The notes under the pieces were generated by a model. The model worked only from the letters and a program-made list of their open reading frames with translations. It ran no database searches and was not told the origin of the DNA. A stretch of 64,000 nucleotides of DNA from Merluccius polli. Its lineage: Eukaryota > Chordata > Actinopteri > Gadiformes > Merlucciidae. The position numbers were made by a program, and so were the translations under genes. Below are positions 1-11,095 of the stretch, piece by piece (position 1 is the first letter of the stretch; each line of letters begins with the position of its first letter). The stretch lies in assembly GCA_030340625.1 (NCBI GenBank), contig JAOPHQ010003977.1:248501-312500 (forward strand). The letters run 5' to 3'.

Positions 1-832
1 GACTGTTTTACCACGTTGTGATAATGAATGCTAACCGCGATTAGCGGTTAGCGCGTGCTAACATGCTACTAGTGATTTTATACACATTTGAATGTAGCAG
101 CCTAACGTTACTCTAGGTGTTTTATGTGTGTTAACTATAGTATGCTGAACTCGGAATGAGCTCTCAGAATTGCGCAGACTATGAATATGAGTGATTTAGA
201 GCCGTGTGTGTGTGCTCGCCAGAGATCCCGACCAGGACACACATCTTGGACCTTTTTTTTTGGTTTACCCTCGACGCGGCGAGCGGCGGCTAGTGGCCGT
301 GGGTGTGACCAGTCAGCAGTTCCCGGGGTTTTTTTTTTTGTTCCTCTCTCCCTCTTCATTCATTCACACCATTCATCCCCTCATCCTCATTCCTGACAAG
401 CAGCATACAAACTGACTGAGGACAGACTGTGAGTACAAACAGTTACCAATACATTGGATGGACTGCAGGTTTGAGACCTCACCGCTCACAAGCCACGATT
501 CAGGCCTGCACCAAGTGTTTATGTGAGATTTTGAAAAGTGTGTTGCATTCAGGGAATAGTAAGTGACACTGATATTGAGTTTCCTGTTAGAAAGATATTG
601 TCACCATGTATTACATGTGAAATAATTGGCTGTGTGATTGATACTTTGTCAATATAAAAGAAACAAGTTACACTTGGAGGCATTTATGTTTATTCTTAGT
701 AGGATTTTACATTCTATTTCATTTTAAGTTCTACTAATTGGAGGTACCAAAAAACGTATTCACTTACCTTAACTTACTCAAAGGAAAAAGGAGTTTGTCA
801 TTAGTTACATTTTATTAGTACAGGTTAATACG
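1..832. other. No recognisable gene; unique-looking sequence with pyrimidine tracts
   Basis: Holds a short palindrome (GCTAACCGCGATTAGCGGTTAGC-type, near 31-53), poly-T runs near 246-255 and 329-339, and AT-rich sequence from 520 onward. No gene or mobile element could be supported; the 69-74 codon frames between 135 and 415 show no domain. Confidence 0.4.
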
Positions 833-841
833 GCACCGCAC

Positions 842-1355
842 TAGCCTGGCAAGCCAGACCCACATCAGAAAGATGTAAGGACTGGCGCAGCTCCATTAGC
901 AGTGTGGGCGGGATAAACGGTTGTCTTTCAAGTTCCCTCTGCACGCAATAGGATAGCGCTACAACCAATCAGAGCAACGAAGAAGGTGACGTAGTCAGAG
1001 CCGTCGCTCTGACTACATAATTAATCAAAACTCAGAATACATATTTCTTTTCGAGGAAAGACTTCAGTGCCGTTCTTTTGTCAAAGAAAATGTTAACTTC
1101 ATGTCTTGAAGTCGCGGCCAAAGCCGAGTTGAAAGACAGCCGTTCACCAGCAGCAGCAGCCATTGTTTACCTCTAACACGGAACCGTCGCAACTCTGTCG
1201 TCATGGTAGCCCGGCTTTCGACTCCGCCCCTCACGCTGTGATTGGTCTGACATACTTTGTGTTTCCAGCACCAAAAAGCCGATGGAGCCATACTAGACCT
1301 ACCTAGCAGCCAAATAAATGTGCTGCCGCTAGGGGGTGTCTAGATTTCTAGGCTA
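842..1355. mobile_element. 514-bp non-autonomous DNA transposon with 9-bp TSD
   Basis: The termini TAGCCTGGCAAGCCAGAC and TCTAGATTTCTAGGCTA form short imperfect inverted repeats. The element is flanked by the identical 9-bp repeat GCACCGCAC (833-841 and 1356-1364). A 9-bp duplication is typical of Mutator-like elements, but the terminus alone does not prove the superfamily. A 75-codon minus-strand open frame inside (1064-1291) has no recognisable domain and I do not treat it as a gene. Confidence 0.8.
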
Positions 1356-1888
1356 GCACCGCACACCAAAAACTAAAGAACCCAGAGCCCGCCCTAATAT
1401 TAAAGGTGATTCCGAACAAGTAGTTCTTCATCAGTTCATAGGGTAGGGTGCTACATGTGTGTACATTAAGATGTCTATAATATATGAATATATGATCGTC
1501 CTTAATATATGAATGCATGTGTCTCCTGTGTTTACGTGTATGTACCTTTGCATGTCTACGTGGGTTTTGTATGTGTGCATGGTGCGACACAAACTCGATT
1601 TGGCTGTAGGTGTGAGCTCAAATGCAGAGCTTGTGTGTGTGTTTGTGTGTGTGTGACTCAAGGTTTTCCCTTCGGTACCTATTATCTTAGCTTCCAGTTG
1701 AGGTGTGTCTGGATCGATGCAAACCTCCTTCCTGTAGCTAGAGGGAGATTCAGTCCCAACAGAAAGACATACAACTCGCATACCTTATTAATGCCTAAGA
1801 TCACCTAAAGCTAAACTTGTGCCCAATCTCGTGTTCACCGCTGTTGTTTTAGGGATACAAGGTTTAGCTTTTTTTAATTGTCTTTTAA

Positions 1889-2789
1889 AGAAGCACTATG
1901 CAACTCGTTTATCAAAAATAAACTTAACCATGCAGGTTGAGAGTCGTTCTGATCGTTCTACAACACTTTCTGGGTTGTTTGGTGGGTGTTTCATCTCCCC
2001 CTGTTGGGTCCCCACGGAAAAACAGAACATGCAACTTCATGTGGCCGTCCCGGCCACTTACGGATGTGACGCAGCGGAAGTATCCAATCGCGCCTCGAAA
2101 ATGTAGTCAGATTGTAGTTTCACTGCTTTACGGTAGACCTGGGCGGGGGTGCCAAACATGGGTCCGGCTGAATATAAAGAGTCAGTTGCAAGGCAATTCT
2201 GGATCAATCGACAAATCCACTATGGATCCATCAAGACCTAAGAGGGGAAGGTCGGAGGAATCGAAGAATAAGAGAAAGGATTATGATAAACAAAGAAACC
2301 AGACACGAGTGAACATAGGGCGAGCTTATGCGGAATGGCGTCAACTGAGAGATTCGGAAGAATGCAAAACGGACGCCGACTTGGCTGTCTTGCTGCTGAA
2401 ATTGTAAGTAGCCTACCCTTGGGTGAACTTCGTTTTTGTAATGTGGTTTGAGAGTCTGTTGAACAATGTGTTTTGCTCGACCGTTTTATTGTGAGCCCTG
2501 TATGTGTTTCGCTTGGTTGCTTCATGGCTAGCTTGCTAGCTAGTGAGGGTTTATCCTAGCAGTGACTTGCTACCACACATGTTTGTTTGCGGTCCGAATC
2601 CAGGTTCTCGTTGTGTATTACTATTTATTTATCGAAGTGGGGGGTGGGGGGCGTTGTCAATGAGTTTTTACGACAGTGTTGTAGGCCTATTCCGAAGCTG
2701 CAGGGGGAGCTCTATAGTGAGAAATGCGAGCCCAATTCCGGCGAAAACCCAGAAACAGCGGAGGAATAACCGAGTTGCATAGCGCACCT
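1889..2789 (+). mobile_element. 901-bp Kolobok-like DNA transposon, internally deleted
   Basis: The left terminus AGAAGCACTATGCAACTCG and the inverse of the right terminus, AGGTGCGCTATGCAACTCG, match at 16 of 19 positions. TTAA flanks both sides (1885-1888 and 2790-2793), the Kolobok target signature. The interior keeps one spliced-looking coding exon (2222-2403) but there is no room for a transposase, so this is a deletion derivative. Confidence 0.85.
2222..2403 (+). pseudogene. First exon of a transposon-encoded protein (remnant)
   Basis: The reading frame starts at ATG (2222) and gives MDPSRPKRGRSEESKNKRKD, then YDKQRNQTRVNIGRAYAEWR and QLRDSEECKTDADLAVLLLK. It stops at a good donor (GTAAGT, 2404-2409), with an in-frame TAA just beyond, so the exon was meant to be spliced. 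The lysine/arginine-rich start followed by a TRVNIG..W..L+.......DA+LA.LLL pattern is, from memory, common at the N-terminus of many uncharacterised fish transposon proteins, and may be a DNA-binding helix bundle. No downstream exon is present within the element, so it probably cannot yield the full protein. The frame stays open upstream to 1937, but that part looks non-coding. Confidence 0.6.
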
Positions 2790-2793
2790 TTAA

Positions 2794-4187
2794 GTTTGTA
2801 TCTCTCTCTTGATGGAGAAGACTAGTGAAATAATCCTTTGACGTGGTTGAAATCAGTTGACAAGGCAAGTTTTGCATGTGCAAAACATGTGTTTGCATGT
2901 GTTTGAATGTGCGGCAGGGGTCATTGTGTGACGCGTTATCCACTGTTTCTATTATCTTTAGTTTTGCATCCATGTCCCCACCCAGGTAGCATTTAGAAAT
3001 AATTTGCACTGAGCTGTCATGGTTTCCCCAAAGAGTCTGGAAGGCTTACCCACATTACTAACCAATATGGCTGCTAGGTAAATAAGGTTCATTGTGCTCA
3101 GAGGCACAGCATTTTACTTTATTATACCCACACAAAGAACATATAATATAATTGTTTCACTAATTAAAAAGTTCGGCCATTGAAAAGCAGTTTGACATTT
3201 TTGCGCTTGCAGTTTTTAGACGGCCCCATACGCCCATGCTTTTGTAATAGATTTTCTAATACGACATATTTAAAGTGAGACCAATCTGAACGAAATCAGC
3301 TATACTTTTAATGAGCTATTGAGTGTAGCCGGGGAAAAAAAGTGGCCTAATGTCGAACGTTAAACTAATTTCACGCCTTTATATTAAAACCAGTTGAAAG
3401 AGGGGAGATCTGCTGATCTTGTCTCTTTAGTTCTCTGGAGTGACTTCAAGGGTTAGTTTAAAATGACTTTTAAAATGGAAACTAAAATCAGCATAATCCA
3501 TAAGAGACAGTGAAGGGGCGTGTGTGTGTGTGTGTGTGTGGTGTGTGTGTGTGGTGTGTGAGCACGTATGTGTGTGTGTATGTGTGTGTGTGTGTATATG
3601 TGTGTCAGTCTATGTGTTTGTTTTGTGTGTGTTCCACTTTGTTCCACTTCCATTTTCTTCGGGGACAGGAAGCAGTTTTTAATCAGAGCTAAGCCAAATA
3701 TTAGTACAGGAGAGTGTTCACAGCTTGTTTTAGCAACTAACTTGATACAGAGTCGGCCCACAGGAGACGTCGCCATCTGGTAGCTTACTGCTGCACCTGC
3801 TTTTATTTTGAAAGGAGGCTGGGCAGTGTGCCCTGACTTCCTGTTAGAGTTTGGTTACTAAGCAGGCAGGTCCTGGGGACAATGATGCTGACACAGCAAC
3901 CCTAGGCAGGCCAGATAACAGCTTAGCAATCTGAATAAAACATAGCATTTATTATGTTCTTCTTCATAATTAAATATGTTTCTAAATAATTGCACTGAAG
4001 ATTTGTAGAATTATTCAAATTGCTGAATTAAATGGATTTGGTGCCGGTACAAAAAAAAAGGTGTCCTGATGTGATAAAAGAGAAAATTGTAGTAATCATC
4101 ACATTTTCAGAGTTTAAAGAAAGACAAAATAATTGTATGCCCTCTGCAGCAATGTGACATATTTACTTATAGTTCATATCTAATATG
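2794..4187. other. Intergenic/intronic sequence with one (GT)n block
   Basis: AT-rich, without recognisable coding sequence. A (GT)n/(GTAT)n microsatellite with interruptions occupies about 3516-3612. The long Cys/Val or Thr/His frames here are products of that repeat. Confidence 0.5.
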
Positions 4188-4330
4188 CAGTGTTGGGTAG
4201 TAACGCGGTATTAGTAACGCCGTTACTTTTTTCAGTAACGCTTTACGTAACGCGTTGTGTTTTAAAATTCAGTAACTCTGTTCCCGTTAACAAACGCTGC
4301 GTTACTCCGTTCCTTTTGGTGAGGTTTTAT
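4188..4330 (+). mobile_element. hAT-like transposon 5' end fragment (CAGTGTTGGG terminus)
   Basis: Begins CAGTGTTGGGTAGTAACGCG and continues with repeated GTAACGC / CGTTAC motifs, a subterminal pattern I know from widespread fish hAT-type elements. No matching 3' terminus (CCCAACACTG) was found; the sequence runs into another repeat at about 4356, so this copy is truncated. Confidence 0.5.
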
Positions 4331-4355
4331 AACGGCACACAGTTCCCGATCAATA

Positions 4356-5175
4356 AAGCCGGACTGTCCGGTTTTTCAATGCCCTGTCCGGCGTCCGGCG
4401 CAGCATCAAGCCAGACGCGTATTTGTCCTCCTTTTTGAGACACCCCCGCCGGTCACAGGTCCGCCCGCCGGTCATAGGTCCGTGGTGTGTTACTATTGCG
4501 CGCACCCCCCCCCCCCCCCCCCCCCCGCCGGTCGTAGGTCCGCGGTGTGTTACTATTGCGCGCACCCGCCCCCCCCCCGTACTCTGGAGGACCCTGGCAA
4601 TGCATATATATATCTATATATATATATATAGATATATATAGATATATATAGATATATATAGATATATATAGATAGATATATATAGATATATATGTGTCTG
4701 GGTTTCCACAGTAGTTGTCCAGAGCCCACTATTCTTCACTGTGTTCAGGAGACAACATCTGCCACATCTAATAACTGTTTGTGGTGCCATTACATCAAGC
4801 GATTAAAACGCGCCAGTCCCGCTCCTCGAGGCACCTGCGTAAAGAGGGACAGATGGTCCGGTTTAGGTAAAGTATTAAACATGATTACTGTTCGGTGTTA
4901 CAGTAAAGAGTATGTGATGTTGCGTTGTAAAGTTAGGAAATGATTGGGTTTAGGGTGTTGTGTAGGTTTAGTGTAGTTTGAGGACAGACTGACAGACAGG
5001 AGCCAAACTGACAGACAGACAGACAGGCTGGCATAGAGACAGACACACCGTAAAACTTCCAATAAAAGCAGGGTCCCTAATAGACACAGGTCCCCATTAA
5101 ATGACCGGCGGGGGTGTCTCAAAAAGGAGGACAAATACGGACAGGGCATTGAAAAACCGGACAGTCCGGCCTAAA
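4356..5175. repeat. Inverted repeat pair with TCCGGTTTTTCAATGCCCTG arms
   Basis: About 95 bp at 4356-4450 recur in inverted orientation at 5101-5175. Both contain CGGACTGTCCGG, TTTTTCAATGCCCTGTCCG and GTCCTCCTTTTTGAGACACC. The right arm ends GCCACCCTA, giving a TAGGGTGGC start in reverse that looks like a hAT terminus; the left arm lacks that end. Between the arms are C tracts with GGTCGTAGGTCC-type modules (4440-4580), a (TA)/(GATA) block and about 350 bp of other sequence. Confidence 0.55.
4604..4692. repeat. (TATAGATA)n microsatellite
   Basis: Alternating TATATA and TAGATA units over roughly 90 bp, next to the C-rich modules of the inverted repeat. Confidence 0.85.
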
Positions 5176-5370
5176 GCCACCCTATATGGATGAGACGGCG
5201 GTCTGGTTTGATATGGTCTGGTTTGAATTTTGATACGGTCTGGTTTGAATTTTTTGCTAAATTAATTAAACGCCTGTCCCTAATAGACGCAGGTCCCCAA
5301 TAAAGGCAGGGTGCCTTCAGTGATTTAAGCAAATAAACGCCCAGGCTATTATTAGAAGTTTTACGGTAGA
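5045..5370. repeat. Inverted copies of a CCGTAAAACTTC-ended repeat
   Basis: 5049-5095 (ACCGTAAAACTTCCAATAAAAGC...CTAATAGACACAGG) recurs inverted at about 5340-5370 (..TTATTAGAAGTTTTACGGTA), with the CTAATAGACRCAGGTCCCC module also repeated directly near 5277. This is probably the termini of a further non-autonomous DNA element that I cannot bound with a TSD. Confidence 0.4.
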
Positions 5371-5394
5371 TATAGGATGTAGAGAGATATACTG

Positions 5395-5595
5395 TAGATA
5401 GACAGAGTAAGACAGACTGACAGACAGACAGACGGACAGATAGATGGACAGAGAGAAAGACAGACCGACAGGCAGACATACAGACAGGCAGGCATGCAGA
5501 CAGATAGGCAGACAGACAGACAGACAGACAGAACAACAGACAGACCGACCGACAGACCAACAGGCAGACATACAGACAGAAAGACAGCAGAGAGA
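5395..5595. repeat. (ACAG)n-type microsatellite with interruptions
   Basis: About 200 bp of degenerate CAGA/GACA units; a smaller related block lies at 4980-5040. The Cys/Leu/Ser-rich frames on the minus strand are translations of this repeat. Confidence 0.85.
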
Positions 5596-5724
5596 CAATC
5601 CGAGACCAATCTGAGTCACTCTCCCTCCCTGTGTTTCTAAGTGGCTTTTCAATGAGCTGAACAGAAAATACCTTCACAGACTTTAACTAATTAACAGAAA
5701 ATAATGGGGTGAGTAGCAGGAACT

Positions 5725-5727
<3 letters not shown>

Positions 5728-5775
<48 letters not shown>

Positions 5776-5783
5776 GGGGGGGG
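5728..5783. repeat. (GT)n followed by a G run
   Basis: About 22 GT units and then about 12 G. Confidence 0.9.
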
Positions 5784-6998
5784 AGCATAAGGCAGCAAAC
5801 TGCCTTAATGCATACTTTACATTGGATAAATGGGTGTTAGCTCTTCAATTAAAAGAAACTTGATATAGCTAACAGCTAACATATTTGTCGTACTTTTCTC
5901 TAATTTCTTTTGTTTTGGTTGGGAACATGTAACTACACGATTTTACATCCATCTCATGAAACGTTTATTTATTTAACAACGCTCGCATTGTGTTCACATC
6001 GCAGGTTTAGCGCTGAGCAAAGACACATTTATGGATTCCATAAAATCATCGGAAAAAATTGACCCTAAGGAGGACAAGGACAGCGCGTTATCTCGTCTCC
6101 AGGGATGAGACAGTCAGCAGAGCGGCTGAAGACTGTTTTTCATCTGAATGCCGACCACCACTCCTGCATGAACGTATTCACGCTCCTATTGGCTGAAATT
6201 CAGATTTTTCGATTGTGTTTCCATTTGAGCTTTGTTCCTTTGGGCTGTGAATGTTTTCCCGAATGACCCTGTGACCCCTGACACACGCACGAACACGCAC
6301 ACGCACACACATACAAAACACCAATACACACAGTCAACACATTAAAGGCATTAAAAAAAAGCTGCTTGAGCGAACTGAGATGTAATCATCTGATTTTAAA
6401 GCCTGAATGCCACACACACACACACACCCACACACATACGCATGCTCAGTCCGAGTTAATTTGATCTCTTTGGCATTAAGGTGTATCATAGAGACTCGAT
6501 TCAGGAGGCAGAGAGTGTATTGAAGGTGTTTTTTTTTAAAGCTACCACGAAACAGAAATTTGTGTGAAAACACAGTTTTTCCACTTCTTTCTCTTTTCTT
6601 TTTGTGTTAATTCAACGTGTGTTGTATTAGGCCGAGTTGTTTTTTTAAATGATTGACCAAATGACTCGCCACAAACCAAAAGAAAAACGGAAATTCATCA
6701 TTGCCGTTGTGCTTGCGGTTTCCTAGGCGTGTCTCTCTCTCTCCTCCAGCGACGTCTGACCGTGGACGACCTCCGGCCAACGCTAGCATTGCTAGGACAG
6801 CTAATCAATGCTAGCAGCAACAACCTCCCCAGATCCGATCTCTACAGCAATGGCCAAAACCCAAAAGCAACTTATTTTAGAGGAAGTTGGGTGGGGTTAC
6901 ATAGCAGTGCTATGGACTGATCCTGGTCCAGATCGCAACTTAAATGCACAAAGTTTTTGCCTTTATAGGTTAAACGTACGCCATTGAATGCGTTACCT
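5784..6998. other. No recognisable gene
   Basis: Mixed sequence with a short (CA)n near 6410-6438. An exon-like patch starts after a ctctcctccag acceptor-like site (6750) and reads RRLTVDDLRPTLALLGQLIN to a stop near 6918. I do not recognise it and there is no matching donor. Confidence 0.35.
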
Positions 6999-7007
6999 GT
7001 TACTGGC

Positions 7008-8863
7008 ACCTGCGTGAAGCTGGCCCCCCATGTTATTCAAAAATTATTAAAAACACTGCTATTCGTTTGTGCTACGTTTGTGCCGGTTTGTGCCGTAACA
7101 ATTATCGTTTGTGCTGTTAAGGGTTTTAAGTAATTAAACTTTACATTTTCTGGCCAGTGACGTCACTCAGCCCCCCATACTTGTCCAAATTTCCCAAAAA
7201 TAGTCTCAATCGTTTGTGCTGATTTGTGCCGTCAAAAGAGACATTTGTGCTACTTCGGTTTTTAAGTTAGCCCATCAGGCTTTATTTGTTACACGCGTGA
7301 CGTCACCCAGCCCCCCATCAATGTCCAAATCTCACCAAAATGGTCTCAATCGTTAGTGCTATGTTTGTGCTGATTTGTGCCGTTAAAAGAAACATTTGTG
7401 CTACTTCGGTTTTTAAGTTATCAGGCTTTATTTGTTACACGCGTGACGTCACCCAGCCCCCCATCAATGTCAAAATCTCACTAAAATGGTCTCAATCGTT
7501 TGTGCTAAGTTTGTGCTGATTTGTGCTGTTAAAAGAAACATTTGTGCTACTTCGGTTTTCACATTAGCATGCTTTATTACACGCATACTATTTGAACTCA
7601 TAGACGTTTGCATTGCAAAGGCTTCTGACACGTCACCGGGGCTTCAGAGTAATGTGTCCGAGGAGGGCAGCCCTCTCGGACACACACACCAGCTCTTACC
7701 GCTGTGTTTTTATTTAATTTATTAATCCACACTTCCAGACCGCCACCAGGGCTTCAGAGTAATGTGTCTGAGGAGGGCAGCCCTCTCGGACACACACGCC
7801 AGCTTTAACCGCTGTTTTCTTTTTAATTTAATTTATTAATCCACACTTCCAGACCGCCACCGGGGCTTCACAGTAATGTGTCCGAGGAGAGCAGCCCTCT
7901 CGGACACACACGCCAGCTCTTACCGCTGTGTTTTTATTTCATTTATTAATTCACACTTCCAGACCGTCACCGGGGCTTCAGAGTAATGTGTCCGAGGAGG
8001 GCAGCCCTCTCGGACACACACGCCAGCTTTGTGGGCTGACTTGGGAAACTCAGTCTCGATCTGCCCCGCTCTCTCACACAACGGAGACTCCGTAGCCTAG
8101 GCTATTTGAATCAGAACAATCCAAGATTGTTGCAGCACCGAATGACAGTTCAGCTCGGTGTTCACTAAAGGTTAGCATGATCAACACCACAGCGCAAATT
8201 CAGATCGATAAGCTACTCTTGTATGCAAATTATCGCGGTCACGGTTGATATTATTTGGCTATGAATTTATCAACTGTGGTGAATAAAGCCTGCTAATGTG
8301 AAAACCGAAGTAGCACAAATGTTTCTTTTAACAGCACAAATCAGCACAAACATAGCACAAACGATTGAGACCATTTTGGTGAGATTTGGACATTGATGGG
8401 GGGCTGGGTGACGTCACGCGTGTAACAAATAAAGCCTGATAACTTAAAAACCGAAGTAGCACAAATGTTTCTTTTAACGGCACAAATCAGCACAAACATA
8501 GCACTAATGATTGAGACCATTTTGGTGAGATTTGGACATTGATGGGGGGCTGGGTGACGTCACGCGTGTAACAAATAAAGCCTGATAGGCTAACTTAAAA
8601 ACCGAAGTAGCACAAATGTTTCTTTTGACGGCACAAATCAGCACAAACGTAGCACAAACGATTGAGACTATTTTGGGGAAATTTGGACAAGTATGGGGGG
8701 CTGAGTGACGTCACTGGCCAGAAAATGTAAAGTTTAATTACTTAAAACCCTTAACAGCACAAACGATACTTTTTACGGCACAAACCGGCACAAACGTAGC
8801 ACAAACGAATAGCAGTGTTTTTAATAATTTTTGAATAACATGGGGGGCCAGCTTCACGCAGGT
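7008..8863. mobile_element. 1.86-kb fold-back DNA element with arms of about 570 bp and 9-bp TSD
   Basis: The left end ACCTGCGTGAAGCTGGCCCC is repeated exactly in inverse at the right end. Inversion continues, nearly identical, for about 570 bp (7008-7577 against 8282-8863). The flanks carry the same 9-bp sequence GTTACTGGC (6999-7007 and 8864-8872). Each arm contains about three tandem units of about 143 bp, each with several TTTGTGCT/TTTGTGCC subterminal motifs and a TGACGTCA octamer. The interior is a separate tandem array (7630-8040). A 9-bp TSD with long arms fits a Mutator-like fold-back, but the superfamily is not proven. No transposase frame is present. Confidence 0.85.
7630..8035. 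repeat. Central tandem array, about 112-bp unit, four copies
   Basis: Four copies start near 7631, 7740, 7853 and 7964, each with CACCGGGGCTTCAGAGTAATG followed by a hairpin made of TGTCCGAGGAGGGC and GCCCTCTCGGACA. The array sits between the arms of the fold-back element. Confidence 0.8.
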
Positions 8864-8872
8864 GTTACTGGC

Positions 8873-9430
8873 AGGGTCACCAGGTGACGTCAATCAAACA
8901 TCCTGGCTAAAACCCCCCCCAGATCTGGTTGTACAGACAGATAGAGAAAGCCTGAACAAGCATCTAAGCTGGATGTATGTCCAGCTGGTGGTCCTAAAGA
9001 GCCCCACCATGTACAGGTCGGCATTTTCCAAATGTGAAACGGAAACAAACAGAGTGTGAACTTTGCGGCTGCCCTTAAGACGATTGACCGCATCGCAGGG
9101 GTGGAAATTGAACAACATGCGGGGAAGTCGGAGATCATACGCTCTTACCTTTTATAGCTCCATCAGCCCCCACCGGGTCGGCCACGCCGAGACGTTTCAA
9201 TCTCGAGGTTCGACGTTTCCTTTATCTGCTCCTGATGTTTAGACGTTGAGGCCTTTCAGTGGAGGTCGATGGGAAATCTGGGCTCTAAGTTCATTGGTTG
9301 ACATTCGGGTGACCTCTCCCTCCTACCTCGACTGTATAAACCTCGTCTTTAAGTGGGTGACAGATTTTGATTTTGCCGGCGATTCCAGCTGAACAGAAAA
9401 GACCTGGGGCCACAGTCCTCCTGTGTAGGA
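8873..9430. other. Sequence flanking the fold-back element; no gene identified
   Basis: Contains one further TGACGTCA (8885-8892) outside the element. An open patch at 8890-9130 looks codon-like but matches nothing I recognise. Confidence 0.3.
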
Positions 9431-10450
9431 GGTCCGGTAGCTCAGTTGGTGGAGCATGGTGTTGACATCAAGGGCGTAGATTTGCGTGGGGACCGAAGGA
9501 CATGTCCCCACCAATATTCAATAACGACTGAAATGTCCCCACCAATATTGAGGCAAACGGAAAAAAGCGCCATGCGCGTTACACAAAGGGTTAAATAAAT
9601 TTCGACGTCCGTAATCTAGGTACCGCCTCCAAAAATACGTCTTGAGGGTCTGGTCTGGTCAGGTCTGTTTTTTTATTGGCTTAGCTCCCTGTATCAAACT
9701 ATATAGGCTACTCCCCCTCAACACTGCCTGTATACTGACGATTCCCAATACCTTAGAGGCGCGTTCACTAAACCTTACCACTGTAGGCCTACTTTAGCCA
9801 ATCGGTAATAGGGTAGGGGCTGGTCTTGGGTTTTGGCCAATCAGATTAATTCAGCAGTCACTCCACGTGCGAATGTGATGGATACAATTCTAAATGTACG
9901 TGTCCGATTTTAATAAAAAATGGATGTCTCCTTGTTCATGCCCTTTAGTCAATGGTAAGGCTACTAATCAATTCCTAGTTACTTTTGAGTATTATATTGC
10001 CACCGACTGACCTTTCTTGGTAGAGCTGTAGTATCCGTAGTCTCAGTAGCCTATGCTATACAAGCAATACGTATGCTAAGTGACTAGTTAAAAGCAGGGA
10101 TGAATTTCTGAACAAGCCTACCAGGCTCAGGGTCCCAAGAGCTCTAGTGCTTTACATAAAGATGCCACTGTGATATAGGCTTGTATTGGGTTTGTGCATG
10201 TCATGTGTGAATAATGTCCATTTATATCCAAAAAAAGTAATCAGAATTGCCAGATAATTACGTTGTTATATCTTGGCTTAGGGGGTAGGGTTAACCCCCC
10301 CCTTTTTTTTTTTTTTACTATCACCCCTGTAGTAGTGTCCCCACCAAAGCTTAGACCAAACCTACGCCCTTGGTTGACATCAACACCGCCAGGGTTAGGG
10401 GTTCAATTCCCTTTGGGGCCACCCATGCTAGGAACTCAAATATATGAAAC
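9430..10450 (+). repeat. tRNA-derived SINE split by a DNA transposon
   Basis: The left part (about 9430-9468) has a box A-like TAGCTCAGTTGG. The right part (10373 to about 10450) has a box B-like GGTTCAATTCC and CACCCATGCTAGGAA. The two halves are separated by the element at 9469-10372. The related SINE at 38305-38440 carries the same order of motifs uninterrupted. This is an RNA polymerase III-type retroposon, not a tRNA gene. Confidence 0.75.
9469..10372. mobile_element. 904-bp hAT-like element inside a SINE
   Basis: Starts CAAGGGCGTAGATTTGCG and ends CAAACCTACGCCCTTG, inverse termini with one mismatch over the first 15 bases. It is flanked by the identical 8-bp GTTGACAT (9461-9468 and 10373-10380). 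An 8-bp TSD and a CA-start fit hAT. Near both ends lie GTCCCCACCA motifs. It has no coding capacity for a transposase. The 309-bp element at 17808-18116 has related termini. Confidence 0.85.
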
Positions 10451-10459
10451 ATATATAAA

Positions 10460-11010
10460 TATGTAAATTACACCATAGAAAACAAGCTCCATTAAGCACA
10501 TTTTACAGCGTGAATGATCAGTGAACGGTTGGAAATGGAAGAGAGAGGACTTTTTGACCAACCGGCCATTTTGCTTGTTATTCTCCTGCTGGTTGCCAAT
10601 TGGGAAAAAAAATCAATTTATCCTCTCCACATTAGAGGGTTATTAATTACCACTAGCATGTAATGACTGTAATAAATAATTAGAAATAAATTGGTCCGTG
10701 TGTTAAACGTCGAGTCTAAGCCAATTTCATAGAAGTCTGATTGCTGGAAGCACAAGCCGTCTGGCGGCAGACAGGGAGCGAATCATGTTGGAGATTGCGT
10801 TGGACGTTTTGAATAACATCGTCATTCAGCCATTAGTCTGAGACATGCAATGGGAATAAATGGACGTTAAATAATATTTACCATTTTGAATTAATCGAGT
10901 AGGCTGGGTAATTACATTTAGATTTTATTATTACATCTGCTGTCTCCGGGGGCTTCTGCGTTGAAGGACGACGGGACTGCAGAATGAGGGGATGGATGTA
11001 ATATGATTTT
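10460..11010. other. Unique AT-rich segment, candidate conserved non-coding element
   Basis: About 550 bp free of simple repeats, rich in TAATTA/ATTA-type homeodomain-like motifs (for example around 10640-10680 and 10900-10930), unlike the repeat-laden surroundings. The impression is typical of conserved neural enhancers, but conservation cannot be judged from one sequence. Confidence 0.25.
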
Positions 11011-11095
11011 AAAACAACAATTAATTTACTTTAATTGGATTCAATGTAATTAAAAAAACAAGGCAGCCACGATGAAAAACACTCAAAGTCATGAA

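Noticed and set aside
6750..6918. Exon following a ctctcctccag acceptor-like site
   Set aside because: The frame has no known domain and reaches a stop without a donor; pyrimidine tracts ending in AG are common here by chance.
9430..9468. tRNA gene
   Set aside because: Only a box A-like head of a SINE; no cloverleaf can form, and box B lies 900 bp away beyond a transposon.
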